Positions 1 to 13,222 of a stretch of DNA of 64,000 nucleotides are shown here, in pieces (the first letter of the stretch is position 1; each line of letters begins with the position of its first letter). Below the pieces are notes generated by a model, which was not told where the DNA came from, made no database searches, and saw only the letters and a program-made list of their open reading frames with translations. A program made the translations under genes and the position numbers. The DNA is from Vespula vulgaris (Eukaryota; Arthropoda; Insecta; Hymenoptera; Vespidae), in the NCBI RefSeq assembly GCF_905475345.1, contig NC_066591.1:2402501-2466500 (forward strand), given 5' to 3'.

Positions 1-1907
1 TCGTTGCTTGCTCAAGGGGGCCACACCACGTTGCAGTGCAACGAGGAACCCGTTGCACCTTCTCCGACGTCTCATTGCTCCCTTGAAGTCGTTGCATAAC
101 GTTTCGAGAATTCCGTCGATACCGACTCGTCTTTTCTCTTCCTTCTTCTCTCCTATCTTCCTCCTCCTCCTCCTCCTCTTTCTCCTTCTTCTCTTTTTGC
201 TCCAACATATTCGTATGGGCCAAGCCTCGAAAGCAAAAGTTTGTCGCACGACGATATACCCACGATTTATCAATCGAAAAGTTATCACTGGGACCTCCCA
301 TTGCGTGTTAACGTTATTACATTCGACAGGTTTACTTTTGCTAATTGCGTTTAATCTCATTAGCTCGTACACGAGCTTGGGCGTGACTAAACATTTTTCT
401 TTTTTCTTAATTTTTTGTCCATTTCTTTTTCTTTATTCTTTTTCTTTCGTTTTTTTTTTTTTTAACACGAGCAATCTGTAGATACGTGATGTGTTAATGT
501 TGGAATTATTTAACATCGTGATCGGATAATTAAATATTGTGTTGATAATTCGTCAGGAAAAGATTTGTCATTTTATTTTGTTGTATAATTCTCTTTTGAA
601 TTTTAATCGACTGATTAAATCTCTGATAATCGAAGATATTGATTCTCTGTTTTTTTTCTTCTGTTTTTTTTTTCTTTTTTTTTTTTTTGAAAGAGATCGT
701 GAGAAAGTTTTGACTGATTCGATCGTGCTAAATAAAATCGACAAATAATGGATTTCCTTGAATCGTTTGCAAAAGAAAATAATGTTTTTCAGCCACGAGA
801 TCGTAAGGTTTAATTAACAAAATCATGATACGTCGATGGTGGTTGTTAAACTTTTCGGACGTAGACGTGATCGTTAGCAAGTAGAGTCTTTCTCTCTCTC
901 TCTCTTTCTTTCTCTTTCTTTCTATCTCTATCTTTCTCGTTTTTAACTTTCCTCAGCTCGTGAGCGTTCATTAATCATTACTTTGCTCGGCACGTAGCGT
1001 TTATGAAGTATCACAGCTAGCAGCGTTCTGAGCGTTCAAAGTGTTAATCGGCAAAAAGCGTCGCTTTAATTTTCTTCTGCGCCCATCGGGTTATAGGTAT
1101 AGATATAGATATAGGTACGGGTATAGGTATATAATCGATTTCAGACTTTTCTTTAGCGCTATTACCTCTTTGATGATTTTTAACGTGGGAGCCTCATTCT
1201 CATGATCTTTAGAAAATCGATTGTAAGAACGATCACTTCGCATTTCTTAGAAATAATTAGAAAATGTAATTAAGCAATAAAAAATCTTTACCATCGTCGA
1301 GTTTTACATATCGAGTGCTGCCACGCTGATACGTATGTATGTATGCATGCATGTGTGTACGTACGTACGTATGTAGGTACATGCAATGTTACTACGTAAA
1401 CAAATAGTAGAAGATGATAAAAGAGAAGAAATTAAAAAAAAAAAGAAAGTAAAAAAAAAATAAAACTGGCTATCGCGTTTGCGGTCGAAGAAGTCACCGT
1501 GTGATTTAGTGACTCGAGATAAGGACATTCGCAACGAACGTAGGTATATAACTACAACGTGTATACAATTCATTTATCGATTCCCTCTCTCTATCTTTTA
1601 CTCAGTCTTTCACACTCTCTTTCTTACTCTTTCTCATCGTATCGTCGTCCACAGATCCATACGCCGTTAACGATTCACAGCGATTACGGGTGATGATTGG
1701 CCGGCATTTTGCATGCTCATGCATGCGTAAGTCCGAGGGCAAAATACGGTTAGGTATATCGACCAGGTGTACGTGTCACCGAAGCCGACAAACGAAGAAA
1801 ATGTCAGAGAGAAAGAGACGGAGATTGTTGATTTAAAGAGAGGAGAAGGAAAATAAACGGTCATTAATCTCGTGTATCGTAAAACAGTGAGGATAAGAAA
1901 GAAAAAA

Positions 1908-1941
<34 letters not shown>

Positions 1942-2254
1942 CACGTGTGTTAAAATACTATAAATAAAATGAATACGTTATTTAGAAGAGAAAAGGAAAG
2001 TAAAATTCGTCTCTATCTTTTTTTCTATTTACTTTCTTATAATTAAAATATAATTATTTCTAATAAAATACAAGAAAATCAAAATTTGTGTGTATATATA
2101 CATATATATACATACGTACATACATATATACAACATAAATATATATATATATATTTATTGATTTATGTATACTATAATAAGAATCATAATAAAAAGAGAT
2201 AGAGAGAGAGAGAGAGAGAAAGAGAGAGATAAGCCGATAGGCTCGTGTCGGGAA
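1..2254. other. Noncoding, simple-sequence rich
   Basis: AT-rich DNA with a T-rich stretch (400-700), a TC tract (887-935), TATAGG/TAGATA words (1094-1130), GTAC/GTAT words (1330-1380) and GA tracts (1909-1939, 2197-2230). No supportable gene. Confidence 0.6.
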
Positions 2255-2580
2255 ATGCGATACAATTAGCGGAGATACCCCGATTGCGGTACATAAAACC
2301 ACGCGCATTCCAAAGTTCCATGGGCCCCGTTAAGTGACACCGACTCTTTAAGGTACCATTTAATCGTTCGACGCTGCCCGGAGCCACTCCAATTATCCCC
2401 CCTACAATTAAGCTCGGTCCCGATGCAAATTAACGAGTTGGCGCACGTCCTCGCTGCGGCCGATTCGCTCGCTCGCTCGTGGAATTTCGTTGTCGTTAAC
2501 CCCCCACAGTTGGGATTAATATCGTCCGTTAACCTGTAACATCTCTGAATGCACGATACGCTTTGATGATACATATCTAC
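2255..2580. other. GC-richer island, putative conserved noncoding element with octamer site
   Basis: About 320 bp free of microsatellites, with balanced composition and words such as ttaattgta, gataattgg, taattagcgg and ATGCAAATTAA (2423-2433), a POU octamer joined to a homeodomain core. Open frames on minus (up to 102 codons) lack good splice borders. Regulatory function is inferred from appearance only. Confidence 0.4.
2423..2433 (+). promoter_or_regulatory. Octamer plus homeodomain word ATGCAAATTAA
   Basis: ATGCAAAT is the POU-domain octamer, and the overlapping AATTAA provides a homeodomain core. The same extended word recurs as ATGCAAATTAAT at 19439-19450. Binding is not shown by the sequence. 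Confidence 0.35.
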
Positions 2581-3043
2581 GGATCCGCAAATCTGTTAAA
2601 GATTATTTTTCAAAGGTAGGAATTACACGTGCATAAAAAAGAAAAAAAAACCTGGAATATCGCTTTTATGACGTTCTAATCAAATATTCAAAGCAGATTA
2701 TTCGAATGTACTATGTAAAGAAGAAATAACGGATAAGAAGAAGAAGAAGAAGAGGAAGAAGAAGAAACAGAGGAAGAAGAAGAAAAAGAAGAAATAGAAG
2801 AAGAAGAAGAAGAAGAAGCAGTGAAATATCCGATATCGAAGGTTTCTATTCGATAATGCACCTTTGCCACGGCATCCGGCAATTAAATCAAGGCAGTAGG
2901 CTGGATGATTCTCTGTCAGGTTACGCGTTAATTCTAGTAATCCTTGGGAGTGGTACGAGACCGATGCACCAAAAGGCCAAGTAAAGAAGGAACGAGAAGG
3001 CTGAGCCTGAGAGAAGGAAAAAGATAGGGATAGATAGATAGAT

Positions 3044-3082
<39 letters not shown>

Positions 3083-4559
3083 AAGAAAGATAGGTTGAAA
3101 GAGAGAAAGAGATAGCAAGAGAAGAAGGAAAGGAGATAGTCGGAACAGCAAAGTCGAGCCGCTCCCCCCGAGTTATATGGCGCTATCAAACGCTCATCTT
3201 CCGCTATGGTGGCATGGTCAACAACCTCTTTACCTCCGTCTTCGCCTTATCCCGCTTTTATAATATCCTCCTTTGCTCGCTCGACACGGTACCGTTTCGT
3301 CTTGGAGAAAACTTGGACCCGAGGAAGAGTGGACGATCACCAAGATCACCAGGACAAGAAGAGGAGCAAGTAACAGAGGCAAAAAGGTCCTCTTCTTCTG
3401 GAATTACCATACCCAACCGGATTATGCTTCTTTTTCTTTTTCTTCTTTTTCGTCGTTTTTCTTTTCGTTTTATCTTCTTTTTTCGTTTCTTCCGTTGTGC
3501 TCTTTTCTTTTTTTCTCCCCCTCGTTATTTGTGTTCTCCTTTTTTTTCTCTCTTTTTTTTCCTCTTTTCTTTTTTTCTTTGCCTTTTTTGTTTCGTTCGT
3601 TCGTTTCTTTTTTCCTTACTTACTTACCCGAGAAAACAACGTCTCCATCATCGGCAGGCCGGTCGCAAAGTAATCCGATAAGCGAATTAAGATTAGCGGC
3701 TTCTGATGGGAGCCGCTAAGTGACGATCGGCGTTTGCATATCGCTCGTTTCGGGTGACACGAAACCGCCGAAATCTTTCTACCCAAAGGAGAATCTCTAT
3801 TGGGAATCCTTCGGAGTCGGTTGTACCTGTCGTATGTACTTATTTCCGGTTCTTTGAGTTTCTCCAACAACTCACAAGTGGAAGGGTACCTTTCATTCAG
3901 ATAAGAAGAGTGTTACGCTCGAGTTTTGTCCGTGTAAGTAAATATTGATAATAATCGATCGTATAAATGATTGTTTGATTTTTAGAAAGAAAGAGAGAAA
4001 GAGAGAGAGAGAGAGAGGATTCTTTTTTCTTTTCGTTGATTGTAAATTACTGATTACATTGAACTATTATCAGTAATATTCAATGTAACAAATTACGATG
4101 GCTTTCTCATCGTGACTACGATTTAACGATGATCGCGACACAATTACGTGACACGGTATCGACGATTCCATGGAAAACGTCGAGAAGTCGAGATCGGAAG
4201 GAGAAAGTATAATACTATATACTTATATATACATCTACCTTCGGGTATTGAGTGTATAGAAGAGTATACACGTGCATAAGTGGTTTCATTGGTCAGCATC
4301 TAGAGGCACACAGAAGATGTCAATACATACATACATACATATATAAAATACATACATATATAAAATACATACATATATAAAATACACACATACACACACA
4401 CACACACACGTACACGAACTCAGACCATCTCTTTACGAGCATTTGCTCGCTCGCTCGCATTTACGGTTCTTATCCTTTTTATTCTATTTATTTTCCATGG
4501 GCGGCCAGTCCTCGTCGTAAATGTATTTAATTCTACGTAAACGTAATGGGTGCGAGTTT

Positions 4560-4596
<37 letters not shown>

Positions 4597-4761
4597 AGAC
4601 AGAGAGAGATTCCGTGATCGTATACACTGACGGAGACACGGTGACACACCGAGACGCCGTTCGTAAAATTCGCGATTTCTCTTTGGCGAGTCCGTGGGAA
4701 CGTGACTCGCTCCTTTGGATTTACTTTGATTTATGCAAGGAACGTAGACCAAGAGCTAGCT

Positions 4762-4834
4762 CGTTCGTACGTAAGTACGTACGTTCGTACGTTCGTAAGT
4801 ACGTTCGTTCGTTCGTTCGTTCGTTCGTTCGTTC
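4762..4834. repeat. (TTCG/TACG)n tetranucleotide array
   Basis: Mixed GTAC and GTTC units resolve into nine uniform TTCG units at the right end. It encodes only artificial Glu-Arg-Thr-Asn peptides. Confidence 0.85.
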
Positions 4835-6209
4835 ACTGGTTGCTTCGATCGCTACCGGCATATCCTGAGCTCGATGACTGGCTTCGATCCGATGACAGGA
4901 AGGACTTAACTCCTTATTATTATCATTATTATACTTTTCCTCGTACATTATTAGCCGAGCTAATCGCGGTCACCATAACGATAGGATACGGCTATTAATT
5001 CGTGTAATTTCATTAATTCTTTTCCCTCTTGCTTTGCTTTCTTTTCTCTTTTTCATTTTTTCTTCTTTCTTTTCCTCTTTTTCTTTTCCCTTTTTTTCTT
5101 CTTTCTTCACCAGATTAAAGAGCCATGGTACTCGATGATTCGTTATAACTCTATTCATGCGAGGAAAATTGGATCCTCTTTAATAGACACGAGAAACGAT
5201 TCATTGAACTTTTTTCTCATACTTGACGTTTTCTTCCTGAATGACAATGAGAGTAGAATTATCGTATACACACGCACGCGCACATAGATACGCATGTAAT
5301 TATAGTTTCTTGTCGTATGTAGTAAGTACCTTTGCATGAAGTCATTGGTAAAGAGAACAACTTCTGAATCGTTGTCACGAATAACGGATGTCACGTGATA
5401 ACGGAAGTACATAGAAAGAAAGAGAAAGAGAGAGAGAGAGAGAGAGACAGACTATTGGAGTTCTCGAGAGTAGAAGAAGAAACTGAAGAAAAAGAAGAAA
5501 AGAGAGAAGACGGTGTGCTAGAAGAAGGAGAAGGCATTTCGTGACGAATGACATAGTCGCTTTCTACTGATAGCTTTGGCCGGGTCATCTTGTCGAGAGA
5601 AAGAGAAAGAGAAAGAAACAGAAAGAGACAGACACACACACACATAATATATACACACATACAAAACGAGAGAGAGAGAGAGACGAGAGAAATGCTACCA
5701 ATCGTTAACGGTCATCGCACGAGCTTCTCCACTTCGCCATTGTTATGTGCCGTGCTAAGAGAGCAGACATCTTCGCGAGTGCAGCTCGTAAAGTGGTGCG
5801 GTGCATGCATATGTACGTAATAAATTGCTTTATCTGTCGGTTTTTGCTTCTGTTCTCTCTCATTCTCTTTCTATTTCTCTTCCTCAATGAATTCTATATC
5901 TATAATAAACTAGGCTTTAATGATTTGACGTATAATCGATCGTCAATCCTTCTTTTAAGATTTCTTTCGAAGTGAAAAAAATTTTTCTGGATCGACAGTA
6001 GAACCTTCGGTTTTCGTAAGATCGTTAAAAGATCGAATCGTTGTACTTTCAAGCTCCGATACTCTCTATCGAATGGAAGGATAGTCGTCGAGATTCTACA
6101 CTCGTTACGGTTCTGTCATTATTCTGCGAAGAGTATTCAAAAGGAAGGCGACCGAGCACATCCCGTCTCTCGTTCGATTCAAACGTCGAGATACAACAGT
6201 CACTCCGTT

Positions 6210-6259
<50 letters not shown>

Positions 6260-7230
6260 TCCTTTTCTTGCTTTGCTCTCGTTTTCTATCTTTCTCTCTT
6301 ACTCTCTAGCTGTCTGTCTGTCTGTCTTTCTCTTTCTCTCTCTTCAGGAATAGATTTAGCCCTGAATTATTTGCCGTAGCGATTCCCCTTGTCTCCTTCT
6401 CGCATGGTTTTATCGCCTCGAGAAATCGACTCTAGACTCGGCACTAAATTACCGGGTGGCACCGTATACGCGAACGTGATAGACGCTCCAACACCTAACG
6501 CCAGTCACGCTGAATGCACCACGTACGCGTAGTGACAAAATCGAAGCCACTATAAACATCGAGACGTTTAATGCCTCATCCGTTTCCCTTCTATTGCGGA
6601 ACATAGAGATTTTTCTTAAAACTATTTTGATTACGTTTCAAACCACTGTCATTGATATTTTATAGATTTAGATTTGTCAAATAAATAAATATTGTTACGA
6701 TAATCACAATTAAATTAAATTAAAACTTGACATATATTATACTTAAATATCATATACATATATATATATATTTCTTTTATTATAATTTTTAATGAATAAT
6801 ACATACTTCATAATTATATCTAACAGAATCAAACTATATTTTTATTAGATACACTAATCCAATATATATATATATATATATACATATATATCTTATAATA
6901 ATAAGACATATATATAATAACAATAAATAAACGCTTATAAAAAATAACAAGATTGCGAGTCAATCGAATAATAAATGATAGATAAAATTTGTACGATCTG
7001 TCGTCTTCGGTAAAAGACATTCGTGCTTGTCGAATGATCACGAGAATATTGTAATGACAAGAAAAACGACTTCGAACGATCGAGAGGTACGCTAAGCGCG
7101 ACTTGTTGTCGATGTCGATAATTTAAAAATAAGTGTGACAGTACGCGGCTGAGATATTGTTAAGCATATATGCACGGTCACCCAGTACCTTAATTCACGA
7201 CTGTTCAACGTAACGTAGCTATCGAGCTCC

Positions 7231-7386
7231 GAGGAAGAGAAGGACGAAGGAAAAGAGGAGGAGAAGAAGAAGAAGGAGGAAAAGAAGAAGAGAAGAAGGA
7301 GAAGGACGAGGAGGATGAGGTGGAGGATGAGGTGGAGGAAAAGGAGGAGGAGGAGGAAGAGGAGGAGGAGGAGGAGGAGGAGGACG
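7231..7386. repeat. Polypurine tract (GGA/GAA)n
   Basis: About 155 nt almost entirely purine on the plus strand, with GGA and GAA units. It can form triplex-type structure; it explains a poly-Glu frame on plus and a poly-Leu/Ser frame on minus. Confidence 0.85.
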
Positions 7387-8492
7387 AACATCCCTCGAGG
7401 CACCTCGCACGCCCCGCGGGTCAAGGCAAGCCGGGCAAGCGTGCGTGGATTGGCTTCGGATCTGACTGCGTGAATCCGCCGCGTGTGCATGTGCACGCTT
7501 GTCCTTGCATTGGCGTCGACCACGATGGATTTCGTTCGATTTCATATCTTTTCTTTTTTCTTTCCTTTTTTTCTTGTTTTCATTTTTTCTATTTCCACTA
7601 ATCTTCGAAATACGAGAGAGAGAGAGAGAGAGAGAGATCAAAAATACAGTTTCATTGTTTCCATGGAATAATCGTAATTGGGACGTGAATCGAGTAACGC
7701 GAGAGATTTATTTCCTCTTTCTTAATTTTTCTTTTGTTTCTTTTTTCTCTCTTTCTTCTTCTTTTTTTCTTTTCGTACGAAAATATTCGCGATTAAAGAT
7801 CGAAATACTGGGGATACATTTGTCCTTCGCCGTGCGTTCATTTTTAATTTCATACATATTTATTAGTCTTCTTCTCTTTCTCTCTCTTTCTCTACTTATA
7901 ACTATAAATTAAAGAAAGACATGTCCAAGAGACTTTCGAGAGAAAGAGAAAGAGAAAGGGAAAGAGAAAAAGAGAGAGAAAGAGCATAGAGGTCAGCTTT
8001 CAATAAAATTCCAAGCAAAGTCGAAGGCTACGACAGTGTTAAGGACGCGTGGTACGTTGGTATCTGTGTGTATTTCTACGTTCGTACGTAGCGTACGTAT
8101 GCGTATATAGTATCAATACATATATAAAACGTATACATTAATATACGAATACACGTTTATAAAGAAAAGAGACTGGTGAGTCGCACGGAGAGACGCGAAA
8201 CCTCCTACACGCCTTACAACGTGCCGTATAGCAGCCACTTGACAGCTGTCACCTTCCACGCAGGGGCGACAAGACGCGCGCGCGCGTTTACGTCCATTCG
8301 TTCTCTCTCTCTCTCTCTCTCTTATGGTGATTCATTCGCCACAGGGGGGCACGAGGATCCGGCGACCTCCTGTCAAGGATTCCTTCGTCGCATACCGCCT
8401 TCTACTTCGTCGAGGTGACATCGCGCCGAGACGAGATTTAATCGCACGACGTCGCTTACGTTCGAGAAGAGAACGTGGCACACCAAGCCGAT

Positions 8493-8593
8493 CGACCAAC
8501 CAACCAACCAACCAAACAACCAACCAACCAACCGACCGACCAACCAACCGACCGACCGACCGACCGATCGACCGACCGACCGACCAACCAACG
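8493..8593. repeat. (CCAA/CCGA)n tetranucleotide array
   Basis: About 25 units of CCAA and CCGA in blocks; the A/G alternation falls in runs, as expected from CpG transition of an ancestral CCGA array. It translates to artificial Val-Gly-Arg-Ser and Pro-Thr-Asn repeats. Confidence 0.9.
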
Positions 8594-9004
8594 TGCCTCG
8601 TTCTGAAACTCGAGTCTTGAACTTCGAAACCGATTCCATATACTTTGGACATGTCCGACGTCGTTGTACATACATTAGGATACATGACCGTTCAAATATC
8701 GTTGACGTTTCGATAATTACGTTTTCGCATTCATAATTGGACTTTATCTTTTAAATACGTACATTTATGATATCGTGTCCCTTCATTTCTTTCTATTTGT
8801 TTTTTATTTTTATTCTTTTTTTTTTTATCTTATATTTTTTTCTTGTCGTTCATAAGATCTGTACAAAGAATAGTCATCCTATTTATACATGCATGTACAT
8901 ATATGTATATATATATTTCTTTTTACTGCAGGAAGATATTAAAATTACCGATTTGAAATTATCTGGATTACTTTGATGATTATTTTCAATTGATTTTCTT
9001 TAGT

Positions 9005-9041
<37 letters not shown>

Positions 9042-9332
9042 TGTATATCTGCTAGGGAGATCGAAGGGATTTACTTTATTTACAGTTACTCGATCTCACG
9101 AGTCCGACAAGCGTGACTCGACGCGAGTGAGGAAGCATTAAAGTCGTTCGATCCAGTATCAAAAGGAATGAGAGAATAAGGTGAGAGAGGATCTATGGGT
9201 GTACGACGTACTTACTTACTAAGATGTACTCACTCGTACGTATCGTTGAATGTTGCTGCTCTGTCGAGAAGAAGAAGAGACGATGAAGGAAGTGTTAGAG
9301 GGTGAAGGAGATCGGTGGGAGAGGAAGGAGGT

Positions 9333-9356
9333 GGGTGGTGGGAAGAGGGGAGGGGG
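9333..9356 (+). other. G-quadruplex-type motif
   Basis: Four runs of three or more G with loops of 4, 4 and 1 nt (GGG-TGGT-GGG-AAGA-GGGG-A-GGGGG), matching the canonical pattern. It ends a 90-bp purine-rich stretch inside a repeat-poor island. Confidence 0.6.
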
Positions 9357-9600
9357 CGAAGAGTTTTCGCATAGCGAGCACGTTGCGGCGCCGTTCGTCT
9401 CGGTGCTCTTCGTTAGCTAATGGAATTACTTTAACGCAATGACACAGCGATTACATAATTGTGGGGTTCTCCTCTTGGATATATATATATGTGTGTATGT
9501 GTATATGTGTGTCTGTATCTATGTATGTACAAGAGTACGCCAGTATGAGCTCTTTGCTTGCGTTGAGCAACGAAGTTCTCTTTCCTTTTCAGTCTTCTAC

Positions 9601-9642
<42 letters not shown>

Positions 9643-9946
9643 TTTCTCTCCCTTTCTCTCTTTAAGTACCATACTCCACGTACAGTACTCCCGTCGATTA
9701 TTCTCCACGAGAGACAAATGACGTAGCCGCCAAAGAGTAATGAGCGCCAACGAGACCGGCGAGCGTGTCACGTTGAACGCTTCGAACGTGCGTGTCGCTC
9801 CGCACGAGAACTTTTAGCCGACGACGTGCCTTTTAACGCAACCTTACGTTCCTCGATCGCAACCCGTCCTTTTTTCTCCTCTTTCGCTCTCTCTCTTTTT
9901 TCTCTCTTTTTCTTTGACTCTCTTTTACTCTCTCTTTCTTTCTCTT

Positions 9947-9981
<35 letters not shown>

Positions 9982-10195
9982 TTTTGTCTGTCTGTCTGTT
10001 TATCTCTTTTGGAGCACTTCTCGTTTTTCGTGTAACACGAAGTATGCGGAAAATGTCGAAAAGAAATTTAACAAAGTTGATTTCGACTAGGTTGATGCAT
10101 CGTTTTCGTGGACTCTTAAATTCTTTTTTGTAGTTATCATTTCTAATTTACGAGAATGGTAGTATTATTATTCGGTACTATTATTATTAATATAA

Positions 10196-10233
<38 letters not shown>

Positions 10234-10998
10234 TCGAGAAAGTATAGATATGTTAAAAAGAAAAAAAAAGAGATGGAAAAGAATTAATGTCACATTGGAA
10301 AAAATTTTCATGTGTTTCGTTCTTTGTATTTTCGACGATACTTTATCTTCTTTCTTTTTCTTTTTTATTATTACCTTTTTTTTTCTAACGAGTCTCATGC
10401 AAGAATAAATTTCCTTGTTAATACTCGAGGCTATTACGACAGATCAACTTTGATTTTATATTTGATCGATGAAAATTTTCAAGCGTGTTCTTCTTCTTTT
10501 TTTTTTTTTATTCGTCTAGTACCGAAAAAAAATTAAACCAAAAAAAAGAAAGATTAAAGAAAAGAAAAAAGAAAGAAATCGAAAGGCGAAAGATCATTTG
10601 TATGGTGTAAGTATGTACTTACGTACGGTGTAATCAACACCTAATATTTTACTTTCTCGACAATTCGTGTTCTATAACTTCGTCGATTCACGTGGGAAAA
10701 TAAGAAAAACTCGAGCGCAAGTTAGTAAGTAACGAGAATCGATATCTCCAACGTTTTCGTCTTTCCTCGTTAGATCATCGTAGAAGAGAGACCGATACTT
10801 CCCCGTTTCCGCGAAAGTCGAACGTTTCAAGGGGAAAAAAAGGAGCCCTGCTAAACGTGGATGGTTAGTAAGTTGGCTTATGGGAAGTCGGCATCGCCTT
10901 AATCAGACGCACTTGGGATGAGCGGTGCGCTAACGATCGATGGATTACGCAATCGTAGAATAATCATCGATCACTTCGTCGTCGAACGTGAACAGTAT

Positions 10999-10999
<1 letters not shown>

Positions 11000-11064
<65 letters not shown>

Positions 11065-11065
11065 T
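11000..11065. repeat. (GA)n microsatellite
   Basis: About 60 bp of near-perfect GA. One of the longest of several dozen GA/TC tracts; other prominent ones are at 1909-1939, 3040-3080, 18349-18391, 32242-32319 and 45926-45962. Confidence 0.9.
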
Positions 11066-11727
11066 AGGTAACCATAAGTTTTAACGAAGTTTGGAAAACC
11101 GGTTTATGACGGCAGAAGCGGTGTTATAACGCGACAGGGTCACGTAATCCGCAGGCTACTTCATCTTCGAAGTTGGTTGCTTTTGATATAGAATATAATA
11201 AGATCGATAGAATCGATCGGGTGTAGAGAAAATTCGATATATTTATTTAATTTATATATATTTTTTTTCAATCGGGATGAAAAGGATACATAAGTTCGAT
11301 ATGTATATATTAAAATGCGTTTACTATATATACACAATTATAATATTTATAATTAAATTGTAATATTCTTTGTAACATTTTTCGTCAACAAATATTTCGT
11401 CAAAATTTTCTACTTTCGTATTATATATATATAAAAAAAAAAAAAAAGAAAAGAAACAAGACCGATCAGTAGATACATCCATATATAGTTTGACAAATAT
11501 ACTACAATCAAAATCGTTTGATATACCATACTGAATTATTTTTAGTTTCGTGTAGGAAGTAAATATATATACACGTAGAAATTCATGGTAATGTGACGAA
11601 GCTATATGTCTGTCGCCTACGTTTAATAAGAAGGATCGAGGAGGACGAAAGGAAAGGCACGTAAGACGTCGTTGTCGTTGTCATCGTCGTCGTCGTCATT
11701 GTCGAGTTATTCGTTTCTTTAGCTTTC

Positions 11728-11806
11728 AGAAAGAGAGAGAAAAAGAGAGAGAAAAAGAGAGAGAAAAAGAGAGAGAAAAAGAGAGAGTGAGAAAAAGAGA
11801 GAGAGA
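11728..11806. repeat. 12-bp minisatellite (AAAAAGAGAGAG)n
   Basis: Five to six near-perfect 12-bp units of AAAAAGAGAGAG, a higher-order arrangement within GA-rich sequence, interrupted once by GTGA. Confidence 0.8.
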
Positions 11807-11985
11807 CGAGGACACAACTCGGTCGATCGCACATTCGCACAAGGAGAGCGGCGTTAATCACGCCACGTGGAATACGCCGAGAGCGAGACTCCTTCGATAT
11901 ATCAATGTCCATTAAATCCCCTTGGATACGGGGAAAACGCGATTTATATGGGTCAACGAGCGCGACCGATGCGAAACTCAACAGT

Positions 11986-12020
<35 letters not shown>

Positions 12021-12365
12021 GTTTCTCTCTCTGTTTCTCTCTCTGTCTCTCTCATATTTGATCCCCTCGAATATTTGCCGTACCAATCGTTCGCTCTTTT
12101 TCTTAAATTTTATTACGATTGAAAAATATATTTCAAATAAAAATATCCTAATTTTATAATAAGAATTTACTTTTAACGAATAGATCTAAATCGATTCGTT
12201 CGTTTATATAATTATTTCAAATTCTAGTCTTATCATTATTTTTTTGTTCGTTTATAAAATCGTTTTATTAAACCATATTCATACAGTTTACATAGTACGA
12301 ACATATATATCAGTATCGATATATAAACTTTGTGCCAAATAGAAAAAAAAGATAGTTAGTTAATA

Positions 12366-12397
<32 letters not shown>

Positions 12398-12933
12398 AAA
12401 ACAAGAGAAAACCATGTTAAACGTAATGTTTGGATTGGAATGTCTGGTGAGTTACGGAATTTTATACTAGAAAGAAGAATAAAAAGGAAAAAAAAGATTC
12501 CTTTCGATATACGAACCGTAATCTTCTGGGACAGAGAAGATAACATTTTTTATTCTCTGTCTTATTCGAGAAAAAAAAAAAGAAAAAAAAAAGAAAGAAA
12601 ATTGAAGACACCCTCTTTGGAGTCGACGGGATGATACGAAGAGGAAAGAGGAATCCTCGTATATATATTCGGTTTCCTTCACCCTTTGAAGAAAGTGTAG
12701 AAGGGTAGATTTCCTTTTTCCCTGGGGTGCCACGAAGCTTTACGCGGGCGTTTTCATCATACGGCTCCTTGAGATTAAGTCGTCTCGTTTTTAAAAATGC
12801 ATGCAATTAGCTGTGTGGCCGCAACTAAACGAGCTCAGAGCGATCTACTTATTTCTTTCTTAGTCTTATTTCTTCGAAGGAGAATGCTTAACTCCAATAC
12901 GACGACGATCAAATCCCCTTTTCTACCCTTATC

Positions 12934-12968
<35 letters not shown>

Positions 12969-13179
12969 GTAGCTTAATACGAATGACAAAGTTACGATCT
13001 ACCGGGTGCCGTTAATATCACTGACTCAAAACAAAAGGGAAAAGGAGGGGTAAAATGATCTGCGAGCTATGGACGACCTTAACGCGATTTTGTCTGAGTT
13101 ACGATCAAGAAGGGTGCTTGACTGCGAGTGTTTTTTAAATCGATATGCGAGAACTGCCCGAGCCCATGCTTGATTCTTC

Positions 13180-13222
<43 letters not shown>

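Larger units (their letters stand above)
2581..8160. other. Noncoding, simple-sequence rich
   Basis: Holds a GAA tract (2736-2820), a GA tract after GATA units (3028-3080), a repeat-poor island (3130-3420), a T-rich block (3430-3620), CATA/CA tracts (4320-4410), GA (4558-4605, 5411-5450), the long TC tract 6212-6256, TA-rich DNA (6730-6910) and the polypurine tract. The open frames here are translations of these repeats. Confidence 0.6.
8160..9470. other. Islands, CCAA/CCGA array and a G-rich segment
   Basis: Two GC-richer islands (8170-8490 and 9060-9470) flank the tetranucleotide array and a TATG tract. Runs of G at 9333-9356 fit the G-quadruplex pattern. On minus, 9260-9234 is flanked by strong splice-like signals (see findings). 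No gene is established. Confidence 0.5.

Noticed and set aside
1008..1035. tatcacagc word resembling the mir-2/mir-13 seed
   Set aside because: The complementary arm needed for a hairpin is missing upstream and the rest of the mature sequence does not match.
2698..3189. Long minus-strand frames rich in Ser, Leu, Phe and Tyr
   Set aside because: They are direct translations of GA, GATA and GAA microsatellites; no splice signals or non-repeat coding content.
3214..3719. Two overlapping plus-strand frames of about 150 codons
   Set aside because: More than half is a T-rich tract (poly-Phe/Leu/Ser); the remaining part has no recognisable feature.
8324..8685. Repeating Val-Gly-Arg-Ser and Pro-Thr-Asn frames on both strands
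   Set aside because: Produced by the CCAA/CCGA tetranucleotide array; open in several frames at once, as expected of a repeat.
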